A DNA stretch of 64,000 nucleotides from Euglena gracilis (Eukaryota > Euglenida > Euglenophyceae > Euglenales): positions 11,644,241-11,708,240 of the forward strand of contig CP154955.1 of NCBI GenBank assembly GCA_039621445.1, in the 5' to 3' direction. Under the pieces are notes generated by a model. It did not search any database, had not been told where the DNA came from, and saw only the letters and a program-made list of their open reading frames with translations. Of the stretch, positions 43,403-56,134 are shown one piece after another. Position 1 is the stretch's first letter. Every line of letters begins with the position of its first letter. Made by a program: the position numbers and the translations under genes.

Positions 43403-44461
43403 ATTTGCATCTCTTCTGTGGGAAGTGATTTGTAAATTTGATTTGAAGATTGGAGAAAATGTGTCTCCTTGGCACATCCCCGTTACCCAGCTAATTTTGC
43501 TTGCAAATGTCGTTTCAACACGGGAACCGTCACAACAGAACGATTTTGTGTTGCATCTCAACGTGTAATGATGTTCTGAAGGTTATTGGGGTCCTTTTTT
43601 TGCAAACCCATCCCAATCAGGATGGTGTCCTTTTCCACACCATTGTCTTCCAACTGCTGGCCGCAACTGGTCACATTAAAAATTAAGTCCGGTAAATAGG
43701 TGCATCATGCACATTCAACGTGTATCCCCTTGACCCCACCCCCACCCAGAACAAACCCCTCTTTGATAACGCTTCCCCCATTCAACCTATTGCAAAATTT
43801 CCACCAATTTGAGAAATATTTGAACCTCCCCTCCAATGAAAACAACCTCCCTCAGATAACGACCCCACCCCCATTTAGAATCACCTTTTGGGAATTTCCA
43901 CCAAATTTCAGATGTATGCCAGGAAACTATTTACAAATTGCTGAGATTTCTTGTTCTCTACCCTTTTTGGCCATTTTCAGACCAACTTTGGCCATTTTTG
44001 GAACCGCTTTTGGTCATTTTTGGGGCAAATTTTTGGCAGTTTTGGGCTAATTTGGCAAATACGAGCAGATTTGTGGCAGTTTGGCCACTTACAGTCTTTT
44101 TATTTATTTTTGGCATTTCTTGCAATGTGTGTGGCTGTCTTTGGTCATTTCAGGTCATTTTTGTATCTTTATACACACTTTGGGAGCTTTGCTCTTTTTT
44201 TTTGGCGCAGTTTTGATCATTTCAACTCCTTTTTGATGGTTGGATATTGAGCGACATGGCGCGAACCCAGGAGCCCCCTCCCCATAATCGCTTTCCAGAG
44301 GTCATTCCCAACCTTAAACCCATACCAAATTATTGAATTGCTAGAAAATCAAGAGGTCCATGTGTGGATAACGACCTGCCATTATGTTCCCATGGGGTTT
44401 ACACGTATGCATGCCCTCGTCCACACGCATCTGCGGAACGTCATATAAACACAAAGTCCAG

Positions 44462-44649
44462 GGGCCATAGGCGCTTGGGGCCGGTTCTCCTCCGTGGCGT
44501 TCGGGGTGTTCCTTATCTCGCTGCTGCCCGGGGGGCCGACGTTCCGCCAGTTGGCCGAGGCAGGCTTCAACTTCTACCTGTCCACCCGCCTCTTCGGCTC
44601 CATCGCCGTCGGGGCGACGGTCGGAGCGCTGCGAATGGTGCCGGACGAG
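44462..44649 (+). CDS. exon-like island 3, membrane segment (unit 2)
   Basis: Same 188-bp exon as 27666-27853, with the same CAG acceptor and GACGAG|GTTTGC donor. Confidence 0.6.
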
Positions 44650-45020
44650 GTTTGCCCCTCCTCCGGGAAACCATTGCGGTTGTGAAAATGCGCCTATTCA
44701 TCCCATTTGACCCGCTGATGCAATATGGGTGGGCCTGTGTTTGCTTCATCAGACCCCCCCCCCCAGGCGTCGGCAGCCCAGCTCGGAGCTGCTTGCTGGA
44801 AAAACAAGAGATCCTGGATCCCCTGCCCCCGGGGGGGGGGAGGTAGGGTCCCTACAGCACTGGAAGTACACCTGGGTTGCTCACCCAGCCAGGCGGAGCA
44901 AAAAAAAGAGCACTGTGTAAGGGGAACCTGGCCACTCACCACACAGCAAACTGGGCCAGAAGCGAAGTTGGCGCCGGCCATAAACAGAAAAGAAGCCTTA
45001 GTGCAACTAAGGTGGGGTCG

Positions 45021-48000
45021 CTGAGCTCTTATCTCTTTAGAGTAAGAGCGAAGCTTACCACCCCCCCGAAACCCCCCCCTGCCCCCCCCCCCGCCCCCCC
45101 GCCCCCCCCCCCCCCCCCCCCCCCCGCCCCCCGCCCCCCCCCCCCCCCCCCCCCCCTGAGTAGGCTCGGGCCCCCGCGGATTATCGATGTGACCTGATTT
45201 CGGGACCCGAAAGGTTAATAGCCTATAGGTTAGGAGACGGTCCCTAGTTTGTCCAGAGCCCTTAGGTTGCCCGCAACTCCGCGCCAGGCCGGAGATCTGG
45301 CCCGAGCAAAAAAGTTGTCTACCGTTTTTTTTCCAAAAAAAGTTTGTTGGACCGGCAACAGGGGGTCATTTTTGGGGTCAAAAAATCGAAAAATTCAAAA
45401 TATCTCGAAAACGCCGGGGAGTTGAGAAAAACTAAAGAGTACCTCATTCCACAACTTTGGGACGCCCTATCCACCGGTATTCGCAGTTTGGACCAACTCC
45501 CCGCCTAGCCCGAGATACGGCCGTTTTTCGGTCGAAATGGCCGTTTTGCGCACTTTTCCCACTGTCCGACTTAGCCGTTTTCGGGCCAAAAAGTCAAAAA
45601 AAATCGAAAATTTTTTTTCGCCCAAAACCATGTTTTTTGGCCTCCCGGACCCGGAAAAAGTGTTTTTGAGCTGAAAATGAGCGTTTTTCGACCCGCCAGC
45701 GCCCCGTTTTGGTTCGCCAACCCATTGACTTTGGGTCAAAACTGGGTCAAAAAAGTCGAAAAAAATCGAAAAAATTTTTTTCGCCCAAAACCATGTTTTT
45801 TGGCCTCCCGGACCCGGAAAAAGCGTTTTTGAGCTGAAAATGAGCGCTTTTCGACCCGCCAGGGCCCCTTTTTGGGCCGCCAACCCATTGATTTTGGGTC
45901 AAAACCGGGTCAAAAAAGTCGAAAAATATCGAAAAAAAATTTTTCGCCCAAAACCATGTTTTTTAGCCTCCTGGACCCGGAAAACATGTTTTTGAGCTGA
46001 AAATGAGCGTTTTTCGCCGGCCGAGCCGGAATGGTCCCCCAAAGAGCTCAGCTCTACGTCACACCCTGGCCACGTCACACCCCCCCCGCCCCCCCGCCCC
46101 CCCCCCCCCGCCCCCCCCCCGCGCCCCGCCCCCCCCCGCTGAGTAGGCTCGGGCCCCCGAGGATTATCGATGTGATTGGATTTCGGGACCCGAAAGGTTA
46201 ATAGCCTATAGGTTAGGAGACGGTCCCTAGTTTGTCCAGAGCCCTTAGGTTGCCCGCAACTCCGCGCCAGGCCGGAGATCTGGCCCGAGCAAAAAAGTTT
46301 GCTCCCCCGCGTACCGTTTTTTTTTCCAAAAAAATTTTGTTGGACCGGCAAAAGGGGTCATTTTTGGGGTCAAAAAATCGAAAAATTCAAAATATCTCGA
46401 AAACGCCGGGGAGTTGAGAAAAACTAAAGAGTACCTCATTCCACAACTTTGGGACGCCCTATCCACCGGTATGCGCAGTTTGGGCCAACTCCCCGCCTAG
46501 CCCGAGATACGGCCGTTTTTCGGTCCAAATGGCCGTTTTGCGCACTTTTCCCACTGTCCGACTTAGCCGTTTTCGGGCCAAAAAGTCAAAAAAAATCGAA
46601 AATTTTTTTTTCGCCCAAAACCATGTTTTTGGGCCTCCCGGACCCGGAAAAAGTGTTTTTGGGCCGAAAACGAGCGTTTTTCGACCCGCCGGCGCCCCGT
46701 TTTGGTTCGCCAACCCATTGACTTTGGGCCAAAACCGGGTCAAAAAAGTCGAAAAAAATCGAAAAAAATTTTTTCGCCCAAAACCATGTTTTTTGGCCTC
46801 CCGGACCCAGAAAAAGCGTTTTTGAGCTGAAAATGAGCGTTTTTCGACCCGCCAGGACCCCTTTTTGGGCCGCCAACCCATTGATTTTGGGCCAAAACCG
46901 GGCCAAAAAAGTCGAAAAAAATCGAAAATTTTTTTTTCGCCCAAAACCATGTTTTTGGGCCTCCCGGACCCGGAAAAAGTGTTTTTGGGCCGAAAACGAG
47001 CGTTTTTCGACCCGCCGGCGCCCCGTTTTGGTTCGCCAACCCATTGACTTTGGGCCAAAACCGGGTCAAAAAAGTCGAAAAAAATCGAAAAAATTTTTTT
47101 CGCCCAAAACCATGTTTTTTGGCCTCCCGGACCCGGAAAAAGTGTTTTTGAGCTGAAAATGAGCGTTTTTCGACCCGCCAGGGCCCCTTTTTGGGCCGCC
47201 AACCCATTGATTTTGGGCCAAAACCGGGCCAAAAAAGTCGAAAAAAATCGAAAAAATTTTTTTCGCCCAAAACCATGTTTTTTGGCCTCCCGGACCCGGA
47301 AAACATGTTTTTGAGCTGAAAATGAGCGTTTTTCGCCGGCCGGGCCGGAATGGTCCCCCAAAGAGCTCAGCTCTACGTCACACCCTGGTCGCTGAGCTCT
47401 TATCTCTTTAGAGTAAGAGCGAAGCTTACCACCCCGGCGACGGGGGGGTCCGCCCCCCCCCCGCCCCCCCGCCCCCCCCCCCCCCTGGGTAGGCAATGGC
47501 CCCCGAGGATTATCGATGTGATTGGATTTCCGGGCCCCCAAAGTGAATAGCCTATAGGTTAGGAGATGGTCCCTAGTTTCTCCAGAGCCCTTCGGTTACC
47601 CGTAACTCCCCGCCAGTCCAGAGATATGGCCCGAGCAAAAAAGTTGTCTACCGTTTTTTTTTCCGGGGAAATTGCAGGGTCATTTTGGGGTCAAAAAATC
47701 GAAAATTTCAAAATATCTCGAAAACGCCGCGGAGTTGAGAAAAAGTGAAGAGGACGTCGTCCCACAACTTTGGGACGCCCGATCGATCGGTATGCGCGGT
47801 TTGGGCCGACTCCCCGCCTAGCCCGAGATACGGCCGTTTTGGGGTTTTGGGCCAGTTTGGCCAGTTTTGGCCATTTCGGGCCCGTTCGGGGCCCGAAACC
47901 GTAATTTGCCCATATCTCGGGCTAGACGAGGAGTTGGAACCCAAACCAGGGGGTCAATCATTAGGTTTAGGGGGGGGGTTTGACCGTTTTTTGGGGTTCC

Positions 48001-49130
48001 CGGGGTCTGGTTGTGCGATTTTGGGCCAGTTTTGGGTATTCGGGGACCCCTGCGGGGGTTCGAGGGCGGCCGGGCAGGGGTCAAAAAATCGAAAAATTCA
48101 AAATATCTCGAAAACGCTGCGGAGTTGCGAAAAAGTAAAGAGTACCTCATTCCACAACTTTGGGACGCCCGATCGATCGGTATGCGCGGTTTGGGCCAAC
48201 TCCTCGCCCAGCCCGAGATACGCCCGTTTTGGGGTTTTGGGCCAGTTTGGCCAGTTTTGGCCCTTTCAGGGCCTGTTCGGGGCCCGAAACCGTAAATTGG
48301 CCGTATCTCGGGCTAGACGAGGAGTTGGGACCCAAACCAGGGGGTCAATCATTAGGTTTAGGGGGGGGGTTTGACCGTTTTTTGGGGTTCCCGGGGCCTG
48401 GTTGTGCGATTTTGGGCCAGTTTTGGGTATTCGGGGACCCCACCGGGCGCCATCAGGGCGGCTGGGCGAGGGGGGGTCGGGTGGCAGGTCGGGACCCAAA
48501 ATTTTGAAAAAAATTTTTTCGCTCAAAAACACTTTTTTTCACTTCAGAACATCAAAAAAAGTGTTTTAGAGCGGACCCGACCCCCCCCCCATGCCCCTCC
48601 TGGCTGGGGCCCGCCCCCCTGGCCGGTGCACTTTGCCATTTTTGGGTCAAAAAGTCAAAAAAATTCAGAAAAATTTTTTTGCCCAAAACCATGATTTTTG
48701 ACCTCCCGGACCCGAAAAAAGCGTTTTCGAGCCAAAAATGAGCGTTTTTCGACCCGCCGGCGCCCCGTTTTGGGCCGCCAACCTATTGACTTTGGGTCAA
48801 AACCGGGTCAAAAAAGTCGAAAAAAATCGAAAAAAATTTTTTGCCCCAAAACCATGTTTTTTGGCCTCCCGGACCCGGAAAGCCTGTGTTTGAGCCGAAA
48901 ATGAGCGTTTTTCGACCCGCCAGCGCCCCGTTTTGGGCCACCAACCCATGACTTTGGGTCAAAACCGGTCAAAAAAGTCGAAAAAAATCGAAAAAAATTT
49001 TTGGCCCTAAAACCGTGTTTTTTGGCCTCCCTGACCCAGAAAAACTGTTTTTGAGCCGAAAATGAGCGTTTTTCCCGGGCCGGGCCGGGGTGATCTCCCA
49101 AAGAGCTCAGCTCTACGTCACACCCTGGTA
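45021..49130. repeat. composite satellite block (unit 2)
   Basis: Uses the same modules as unit 1 (hairpin module at 45025-45049 and 47396-47420), but 45560-47340 is a tandem array of about 170-bp units: GTCGAAAAAAATCGAAAAA, CGCCCAAAACCATGTTTTTT, GGCCTCCCGGACCCGGAAAA, GAGCGTTTTTCGACCCGCC. Its place in unit 1 is partly taken by the GATGGCCATC and GGGCCG arrays. Right part (47390-49126) closely matches unit 1 29758-31336. No coding evidence. Confidence 0.8.
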
Positions 49131-49592
49131 GGGTGCCCTCCGGCTAAAGAAATTCCCTGCCCAAAACACCCCCCACCAAGCGTCCTGCGAAGGTTCTGAC
49201 TCTGCCTGCTCCATGCCGCAAGGACGATGGGGCATGGGGCTGAGAGGGAAGAATCCCACGGAGAATGTCTAGAAAGCAATTGTTGGGAAGATTTCAAACC
49301 TGGGTCAGCACGGGCTGCATTTGGGGAGAGGTCTGCAGCTGTCATACATGGGGTCATACAGGGTTCTTAGGGCTTTATTTCACAGGTCCCAAGTGGTTTC
49401 TTTTGATTCCCGTAGATCGGCACCTCGTTTCCAGCCAGGACCTTTTTGCAGCCAGCCGGTTGGAACCTTCCCCCCCAGGGTCTTTAAAAATTCCCTGATG
49501 TCCAGCTCAAAGAGACCCGAACCCCCCCCCAGGGGTGGGTGCCCCCCCCCCCCCGCCAGGTCTTGAAAATTGCCTTGCTTGGTGCCCCGTAG

Positions 49593-49760
49593 GTGCTGTC
49601 CTCCCTCGGCGTGCCCCTGTCGGGCTGGCACATCACGGCGCTGGTGAAGATGTTCATCATGGCCCAGTCCGTGTACCGCGAGAGCCTCGACCCCTACCTG
49701 TCCCGTGTGTATGGCGCGCTCAAGCAGCAGCCCAAGAGCCCCAACCGGACCACTGCTTAG
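49593..49760 (+). CDS. exon-like island 4, probable 3' terminal exon (unit 2)
   Basis: Same 168-bp exon and TAG stop as 31809-31976. Confidence 0.6.
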   Translation: MLSSLGVPLSGWHITALVKMFIMAQSVYRESLDPYLSRVYGALKQQPKSPNRTTA

Positions 49761-50607
49761 CGGTGGACTCCTCTGGGCTCCAGATCCCGAGGCCAGGCAC
49801 CAACGTTGAAGAAGGAATGAGAGCGATAACGAGTGCGTTTAATTCAGCAGGGAGGGGGTAAATATGTGGGCATATATTTTTGCACATATTTCGAAAATTT
49901 CTGGCATGTTTCACATTCTTGACCAAAAGGTGCGCAAAAAGCACAGGGTTTTCCTGTGCATATTTCCTTATTCCCGTATTTTGACAATTTTTGGGGCCGT
50001 TTTGTATTTCTTCCAAACCATTTTGAAACATTCATTTTCATTTTGTGGGGCCATTTTTGGACATTTTGGGCAATGCTGGTTACTCTCGGCGCTACAGCTA
50101 TTTTGGACCACTGTTGGCCATTTTTTACCATTTTTTGGGCAAATCAGCTGGTATTTCAGTCATGTAAGTCATTTCCATTGCAAATAATCTTAATGGTCGC
50201 AAATCCATTTGTCTTGCGCAGGTGCATCATTCAAATTAAGTTTTTGTGCAATTGTGCAAGCGTTTCATTCAATGATGCATTTGCACAGTTATGAAATGCG
50301 TCAGCATGTCAAACACCCATCTTCTGGGTCCAAAAAAATTCTGGAATCGGCTTTTTTTTTGAATTCAAATCGAATTGAATTTGTGAAAATTTATTTTTTA
50401 CAACCTGACCTCAAAGTCTCTGTCAATGAAAGCTTTTATTCTTCAAAAATACATGAACAAAAGGAAGAACGGAGTTCAAAAAAATGTAAATCCCAACTCC
50501 CCAGAAGTGAACACAGTGAAAATTTGTGTATTTGTGCAAATGAATGAATTTGACATTTAAGAATGCCAGGCATCTCAGTCAGTAAAGCTTTTTTTCTTTT
50601 TGAGAAG

Positions 50608-50823
50608 GTGATTAATGATGCAAAGGTGGCCAACCCCATCAGGATGGGCGGGTCGATAAGCAAGTGTTGCGGCCCCAACCAGAAGCGGCTGAAGGGCGTG
50701 GAGGTGGATGGCCTTGTGCTCTCCGGCATCCACAAGCACGACCGGCCGCGCTTCCTCGGCTTCGCCTTCCCCTTCGCCGTTCTCATGTCACTGCCTTTGG
50801 TGGGAGCTGGGCTGCTTTTGTAA
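50608..50823 (+). CDS. exon-like island 5 (unit 2)
   Basis: Same 216-bp frame as 32823-33038. Confidence 0.5.
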   Translation: MINDAKVANPIRMGGSISKCCGPNQKRLKGVEVDGLVLSGIHKHDRPRFLGFAFPFAVLMSLPLVGAGLLL

Positions 50824-51440
50824 CGTCACCAAACACCAATCCATTGGTGAAGCAAAAGCAAAAGTTTTGCCCTTTGCGCATAAATCGGGACGAACCATGC
50901 AAAGGAAAAGCATTGTATTTTGCAAACATTCTTGAAGAAGAACTTTCTCCTGCTGCTGGGGATCAAAAAGGCTTGGCGCTTTTTTGCCACATTTGGCTTC
51001 AAGGAGTGGCAGTCCTAGACCTCCACCAAAGGTGGTGGGTTTCCTGCATCTGGAATTTATTGTGCCACGATCAACTGGAAAGGAACCCTCTTTTGAAGGT
51101 TTAAGAGGAAGCATTCCAAAGGTGCATGCACCATGTGATTTCTTCATTTGTGCACAACTCACCCCCCACATCATGCGATGAGGCATAATACAAAACCTCC
51201 GTGTTTTGACAAGTCAAATTAAAAATATGTTCAAAAGGCAGCACATAAGGCAGTGAGCCAGAGGGGGGAACGTTGATGAATTGCTGCAGAAATGATTTGA
51301 TGTACACAACATTCAGTTCAGCATTGAATACAAATGCGCTGGTGTTTGAGCTCCAGAAAAGAATGAAAACGTCAACTGATACTTTTTTTCTGTTTGTTGT
51401 TTCTGGCTTTCAAATGTCTTTTGGGGCCCCCCCCCCCCCG

Positions 51441-51557
51441 GAGAAGGCACAAAAGCCGCCCTGCTTTCGACCTGCTGCGATCCTCTTCTCGGTCGCCTCT
51501 GCTGCCCATTTGGCGCGGCCGATGCTGAGCGACCCCAACCGCATCCATCGCAAATAA
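51441..51557 (+). CDS. exon-like island 6 (unit 2)
   Basis: Same frame as 33657-33773; the preceding C-tract differs slightly. Confidence 0.35.
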   Translation, partial: EKAQKPPCFRPAAILFSVASAAHLARPMLSDPNRIHRK

Positions 51558-53143
51558 GGTGGTTGCAGTTGGTTGTTGGCTGTCGAAACGTGGATTTCCC
51601 AAGTTTTGGATGCCGGCACCTTCACCACATCCATGGTCTGGGGAAACCAGTCTGTTTGAAAGTGCTCGTGTTTTGCAATTGGTGTTCCTGCCTCTGCTGA
51701 ATTTTTTGTTTCAGTTTCTTTCGGTTTTTTTAAAAAAAATTTGGTTTAGTTTTTTTTTTAAAATTTGTTCATCACATCATTGCCACCCCCCCCCCCCGCT
51801 TTTAAACCCAATGAAAGGCGCCAGGGACGATTTTTTGGGCAACAATCCCCCCGAAACATATTTCTGGCAGTTATTTTTTTTGAATTTGATTTGTGAGTTT
51901 CGATTTCGCACACCAGACCCCCCCCCTCCTGCACTGGCCGCAAAAACCACCCCAAGAGCGGGACTCCCTGGTCTTTTATGACAAGAACTTTGTTTGGGCC
52001 AAGAGTTGTGGGCAGGCATTTGCCAAAGGGATTGCAGTACCCCCGGGGGGGGGGGGGGCTGGACAGCAGCTAGTCCAAATTTGGCTAGTGGGTTTTCTAG
52101 CAGGGCTAGCTAGTGGAAAAAAAATTTCCAGTGACCGGCGCGAAATTTTTTTTGGGACCCCAAAAATGGCCAAAAATGCCCGTTTTTGGCCATTTTTGGG
52201 AATTTTTGGAACAAAATCAGTCCAAAAAAACCTGTTAAAAACCTCATTTTTCCTCCGGCGCGCAGCGCCGGAGGGAAATTTTTTTTCCAGTCCGGGGGGC
52301 CCCCGGACCCCTAGGGTCTAGCTATTCCACTTTTTCCAGTGTCTAGCCGATTGGCCAGTACCCCCCCCCCCCGGTTCCTTAAGCAAATGCCTGGTTGTGG
52401 GGAGCCTGGGGGCGGGCGGCGCCGTGGTCACCTCCAGGCCCCCTAAAACCTTGGCCCGAAACGCCGTTCCTGGTTTGAAACCGTCTTTGGGTGAAGATTT
52501 AAGACTTTCTACGTCCCAATCACGGTTTCAAAAAAGGGGCTTACTTTTTTAGGCCACGGTGAGGCCAGGTGGAAAGAGATTTTTCTGGACGGAGGGTTTT
52601 GTTTATTCCAATAAAAGTTTGTTCACAGTTGAAAGTTTCTTCTAGCAAACGCTCCGCAGCCCGGAAGGGAGCCACCGACTATCCCGGACATCAGGCTATG
52701 CAACTGTCCTTCTGAATGAACAGGGCGTACAGCCCAGAAAAATGTCGCTAGGCTCGGGAAAAAGACATTTTCGAACCCCATCCCACCCGGCCCTCCAGGT
52801 GGCAAAGCCACGCAGCAACCTTTTCCAACTCGCAGTTCCTTCTGAACTTGGTGTTCCCGCCTGTTTTACCCTGGCCTGGCAAAGCCCAAAGCCCTTTTTA
52901 TCGCACTTCCTCGAGGAAACAAACCTGCAAGGGGAGGAAGCCAAAGAGAAGCACAAGTACCTTTCGAGGCCGCTCCACCGGGGTTCTGAGGAATTCCCTT
53001 GCCAAAGAAATATCCAGCGATGGATTCCCCTCCCGAAAAAGCGATAAAGTTTTCTCGCACTCCCTTTGCGACTTGTCTGCGGGTTTTTGTTGCTGGCGAG
53101 CTTTTCTTTGACGTTCGAGGAGGCAAGGGCTACTGGGTAATGA

Positions 53144-54541
53144 ACAATTTTTTCCCCGGAGACTGTGGCCGGGTAAAGGCGGCTGTCTGCTTTTCGGGAA
53201 GGAAAAGGCAGGCCCCGTCGAGCAAAAGTTTGGAGAGCCGTGGCGGGATGCGCCGCCCAATTTTGTGGCCCATAAGGCCCAGGTATCCACCAGGGTGTGG
53301 TGGCGCGGGCTGGCGTGCCTCCCCCTTTCTGGACCGAGCCAAAAAAAAAAACCCCGATAATCCAAAATTGGCCCGTGGGGGTTTGGTCTTTGTTTGTGAA
53401 AATTTACTTCTCTTGAAGTTGAACTTTTTTTACACGTCTCCCCCCCCTTGTCAAAAGACGGGGCCCAAACGGGTTAAAAAAAATTGTCGGACAACAACAA
53501 TTGTTGGCGCTTCGTGGATTCAGTAAAATGGTGTGGGGTGCTGCTGCGACTGGGCTGGGACAAAACTGGAGCTGGCATACATTTTACACGTACCGACCAG
53601 GCCCCCCCCCGAGACCCGGGGGGGGTCCCCCCCCCCCACCCACCCAGGGTGGCGCGGGACCCCCCCGGGGGGGCGGGCGGGGACCCCCCCAAAATCGGGC
53701 CCGCTAAAGGCTGTTCAAAAATTTTCGGCGCTTCGCGCCGAAAAGGTACACCCAGCGCCTCCGGCGCGGGCCCCCCCGGGGGGGGTCCGGCCCGGACCCA
53801 CCCCCCCCTCCCCCCGCGGGGGGGGTCAGGTGACTTAAAAAGAAGCCTGGTACAGACATATACATTGCATATATGCAGCAACCCCCGTGGGGGGAAGATC
53901 TGCAAACCTGATGTTCTTAACATGAAGATGTATGTTGCAGGCCCCAAGCATGGAGCAGCCCTGTGCCAGTTGTTTTAGAAAAACCCAGGCGACAACCCAA
54001 AAAGAAGATCCAAACCCAGGAAAAGCCAGAAAACCATCAATGTCTGGTTTTTTCCAGCTCCAGTGCTACAGTTTTCATTGGCCCCCAGAACAGCACAAAA
54101 AATGGATCAGATCATTGTTAATATTCAGTAGTCACACAGACGTGCCAGCCGTCTTGTCAGCGAACCAGCAAGATGGCCTTGTGCGCAGCCTTGTCTTTCA
54201 AGAAGACGCTCGATCCCCTGTTGGAAAAAAAAATGCAAACAAGGAATGGCGAGGACACTGAATCTTCGAAAGAGGCGTCAACGTCCATGTCAAAAGGCCA
54301 CAAACTGGTATACGGAGTGGCACAAAGTTCGTCGGGATGTTTTCCCGTTGCTCAATGTTCGGATGCACAAAGTTTCGGTCCTAATTTTTAAGCGCGGAAA
54401 CGTACGCTAAACATTTCTTGTCATTTTTTGGAGAACATACACGACTGTTACAAGCTGCGTTGCTCCCCAGAAAAAGGGGATCATATGAAAGGTGTCCCGG
54501 TGTCCGTAATTTTTTTCATTTATTTTTTATTACCACTTCAG
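53144..54541. other. unassigned sequence right of the duplication
   Basis: No gene accepted. 53605-53830 is C/G-run low complexity with a GGCGCTTCGCGCC hairpin at about 53728 and GGGCGGGC-type segments. Confidence 0.4.
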
Positions 54542-55475
54542 GTGCAACGTACAACGTAGACTTTAAAAATGAAGTTGTTCAGGAGTTCAATATCAACGGC
54601 TTCAAGGGAGTGCAGCGGAAATGGGGTCCCAAGTCCCCCCCCCAAGTCGACAGTTGTTGACTGGGTATGTACACATCTTGCAGGTGGTGTGCTCCGGGAA
54701 ACTGGAAGACCGGGCTACCTCAACAAGCTGGAAGAAAGCAACAACAAGTGAACAACGTCATCAAGGAGGTGCGGCTGGCTGGGCTGTCGACAGCGAGGCA
54801 CTGGTCCAGATGGCGAAGATCATCCACAATGACCAGGATGACAAGTTCAAAAGAAGCTGGGCTCGGTATGCTTGTGTTGTTTCCTTTTGTCTAATGTGGG
54901 TTTTTTTATAGGTCTTCCAGCGTAGACATCAAATGTCAAATTTGCGTTGGGGTTCTACAGACAGACCAATGGATTCAGAGGAAGACATAAAATTGGACAA
55001 CAAATGGCGGGCATTGTTTTGTTGCATTAAGCAACAACCTGGCAACTATGGGATCCCCTGGCTTGCTGCACTCCCCCATGAATGTGTTGTGCGGGTGGAT
55101 GAGACCCCCTAGTGCTACAAATGACCAAAGAATTGTGCACCATTTTGCACCTAGGAAGATGCAAACTTTGGAGTATGTCTTTATTTTTGTTTTGTTAAAT
55201 GATTGTTCCTTTTTCAGGACATTCAGACAGTTGCTTCTGTCAATTGACAGTTGCTTGACACAAATAAAACTTCAGATAAATATTTTGGTCACTTGTCCAG
55301 TTGTTGTTGTCGTTGACAATGTGAGTTCTCATGGGGGAGATTTTTTGCTTCCTGTGCCAGGTTGCTTCTGTGTAATGCTGCCCCAATCCTTCTTTTTTTG
55401 TCACAGGTCAGCCACCACTTTCCAAGTTCAATGACACACTGTTCCTTCTGAAGACGTTGCCCAACAGGTTTCAAA
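54542..55475 (+). pseudogene. decayed pogo/Tigger-like DDE transposase
   Basis: Fragments in the family's order. An N-terminal HTH-like start YNVDFKNEVVQEFNINGFKG (after a CACTTCAG acceptor), then after a frame change in a C-run STVVDW and VLRETGRPGYLNKLEESNN. Then VDSEALVQMAKIIHNDQDDK ending in KRSWAR with a GTATGC donor at 54866. After a TATAG acceptor, VFQRRHQMSNLRWGSTDR matches the CENP-B-type 'F..RH..S.R' pattern. VRVDETP (55095-55109) is the usual place of the first catalytic Asp; CPVVVVVDNVSSHGG (about 55296-55338) is the usual second. A final piece (FNDTLFLLKTLPNRF) follows. Frames are broken by at least two shifts and a stop after VDETP, so it is non-functional as read. Confidence 0.7.
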
Positions 55476-55514
55476 GTATACTGGAACTTATTTCCTTTTT
55501 TTTCCAGGAGCCAC

Positions 55515-55675
55515 AATCTCAACGTGGGGACACTTTGGGGGATTTTGGCCTCCGGCGCCTTGGCGCCAAAGGAAAATGGCCACTTTGGGGGGGGAGGGTA
55601 ACCTGAAATTTGCCAAAAAAATTGGGCACTTTGGGGGGAGGGACACTTTGAGGGGGGGTGAGGGTATGTGCACTT
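55515..55675. repeat. CACTTTGGGGGG repeats
   Basis: Four or five copies of (G)GGCACTTTGGGGG(G)AGGG-like phrases flank a CCGGCGCCTTGGCGCC hairpin (about 55552). Confidence 0.7.
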
Positions 55676-56134
55676 TCATTTTCTCATCCGTCTTTCATGT
55701 CTTTCAATTACAATTCAGAAGGGGGAAAGACATAATTTTGTTCATTTTCCCACTTTTTAAATCAACGAAATGCCATTTTGATGACTCTTCTTTTGGATTC
55801 TGGCATTTTTGATTTTGGGTACTTTTTTTTTCTTGAGGGTCCATGTTGCCCCCCCCCTGGGTTCAGCCCTGTCTGCATGTTATTTCCTCGTGGCTCAGTG
55901 TGATGAAAGTTAAACCAAGTTTTTTTAAAAAAAAGTTAGTTCCTCCTGAAAAAACCCTGTCCTGAGGCCCCAGAGCTGCCCATGCGCTGACCATCGCCGA
56001 AATACCAGCCTGCCATTCCAACAGCTGGCCAGATCTTCCACCACATTGTATGTCCAAGCAAACGTCCGCTGGGCCCAGCTAGCTAGTGCGCAGGCGTCTC
56101 ATTGAAACCGTGTATTGGGGCTCTGGCTTCACGC
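55676..56134. other. unassigned sequence
   Basis: No gene or repeat recognised. Confidence 0.4.

Larger units (their letters stand above)
36968..53143 (+). repeat. tandem duplication, unit 2 (16.2 kb)
   Basis: It repeats unit 1 in the same orientation with no spacer. Its last matching bases (GGTAATGA, 53136-53143) are followed by sequence not found in unit 1. The first 1.1 kb is a noisy copy of gene B. From about 38060 the match becomes nearly exact. It may be a true duplication or the second haplotype of one locus. Confidence 0.9.
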
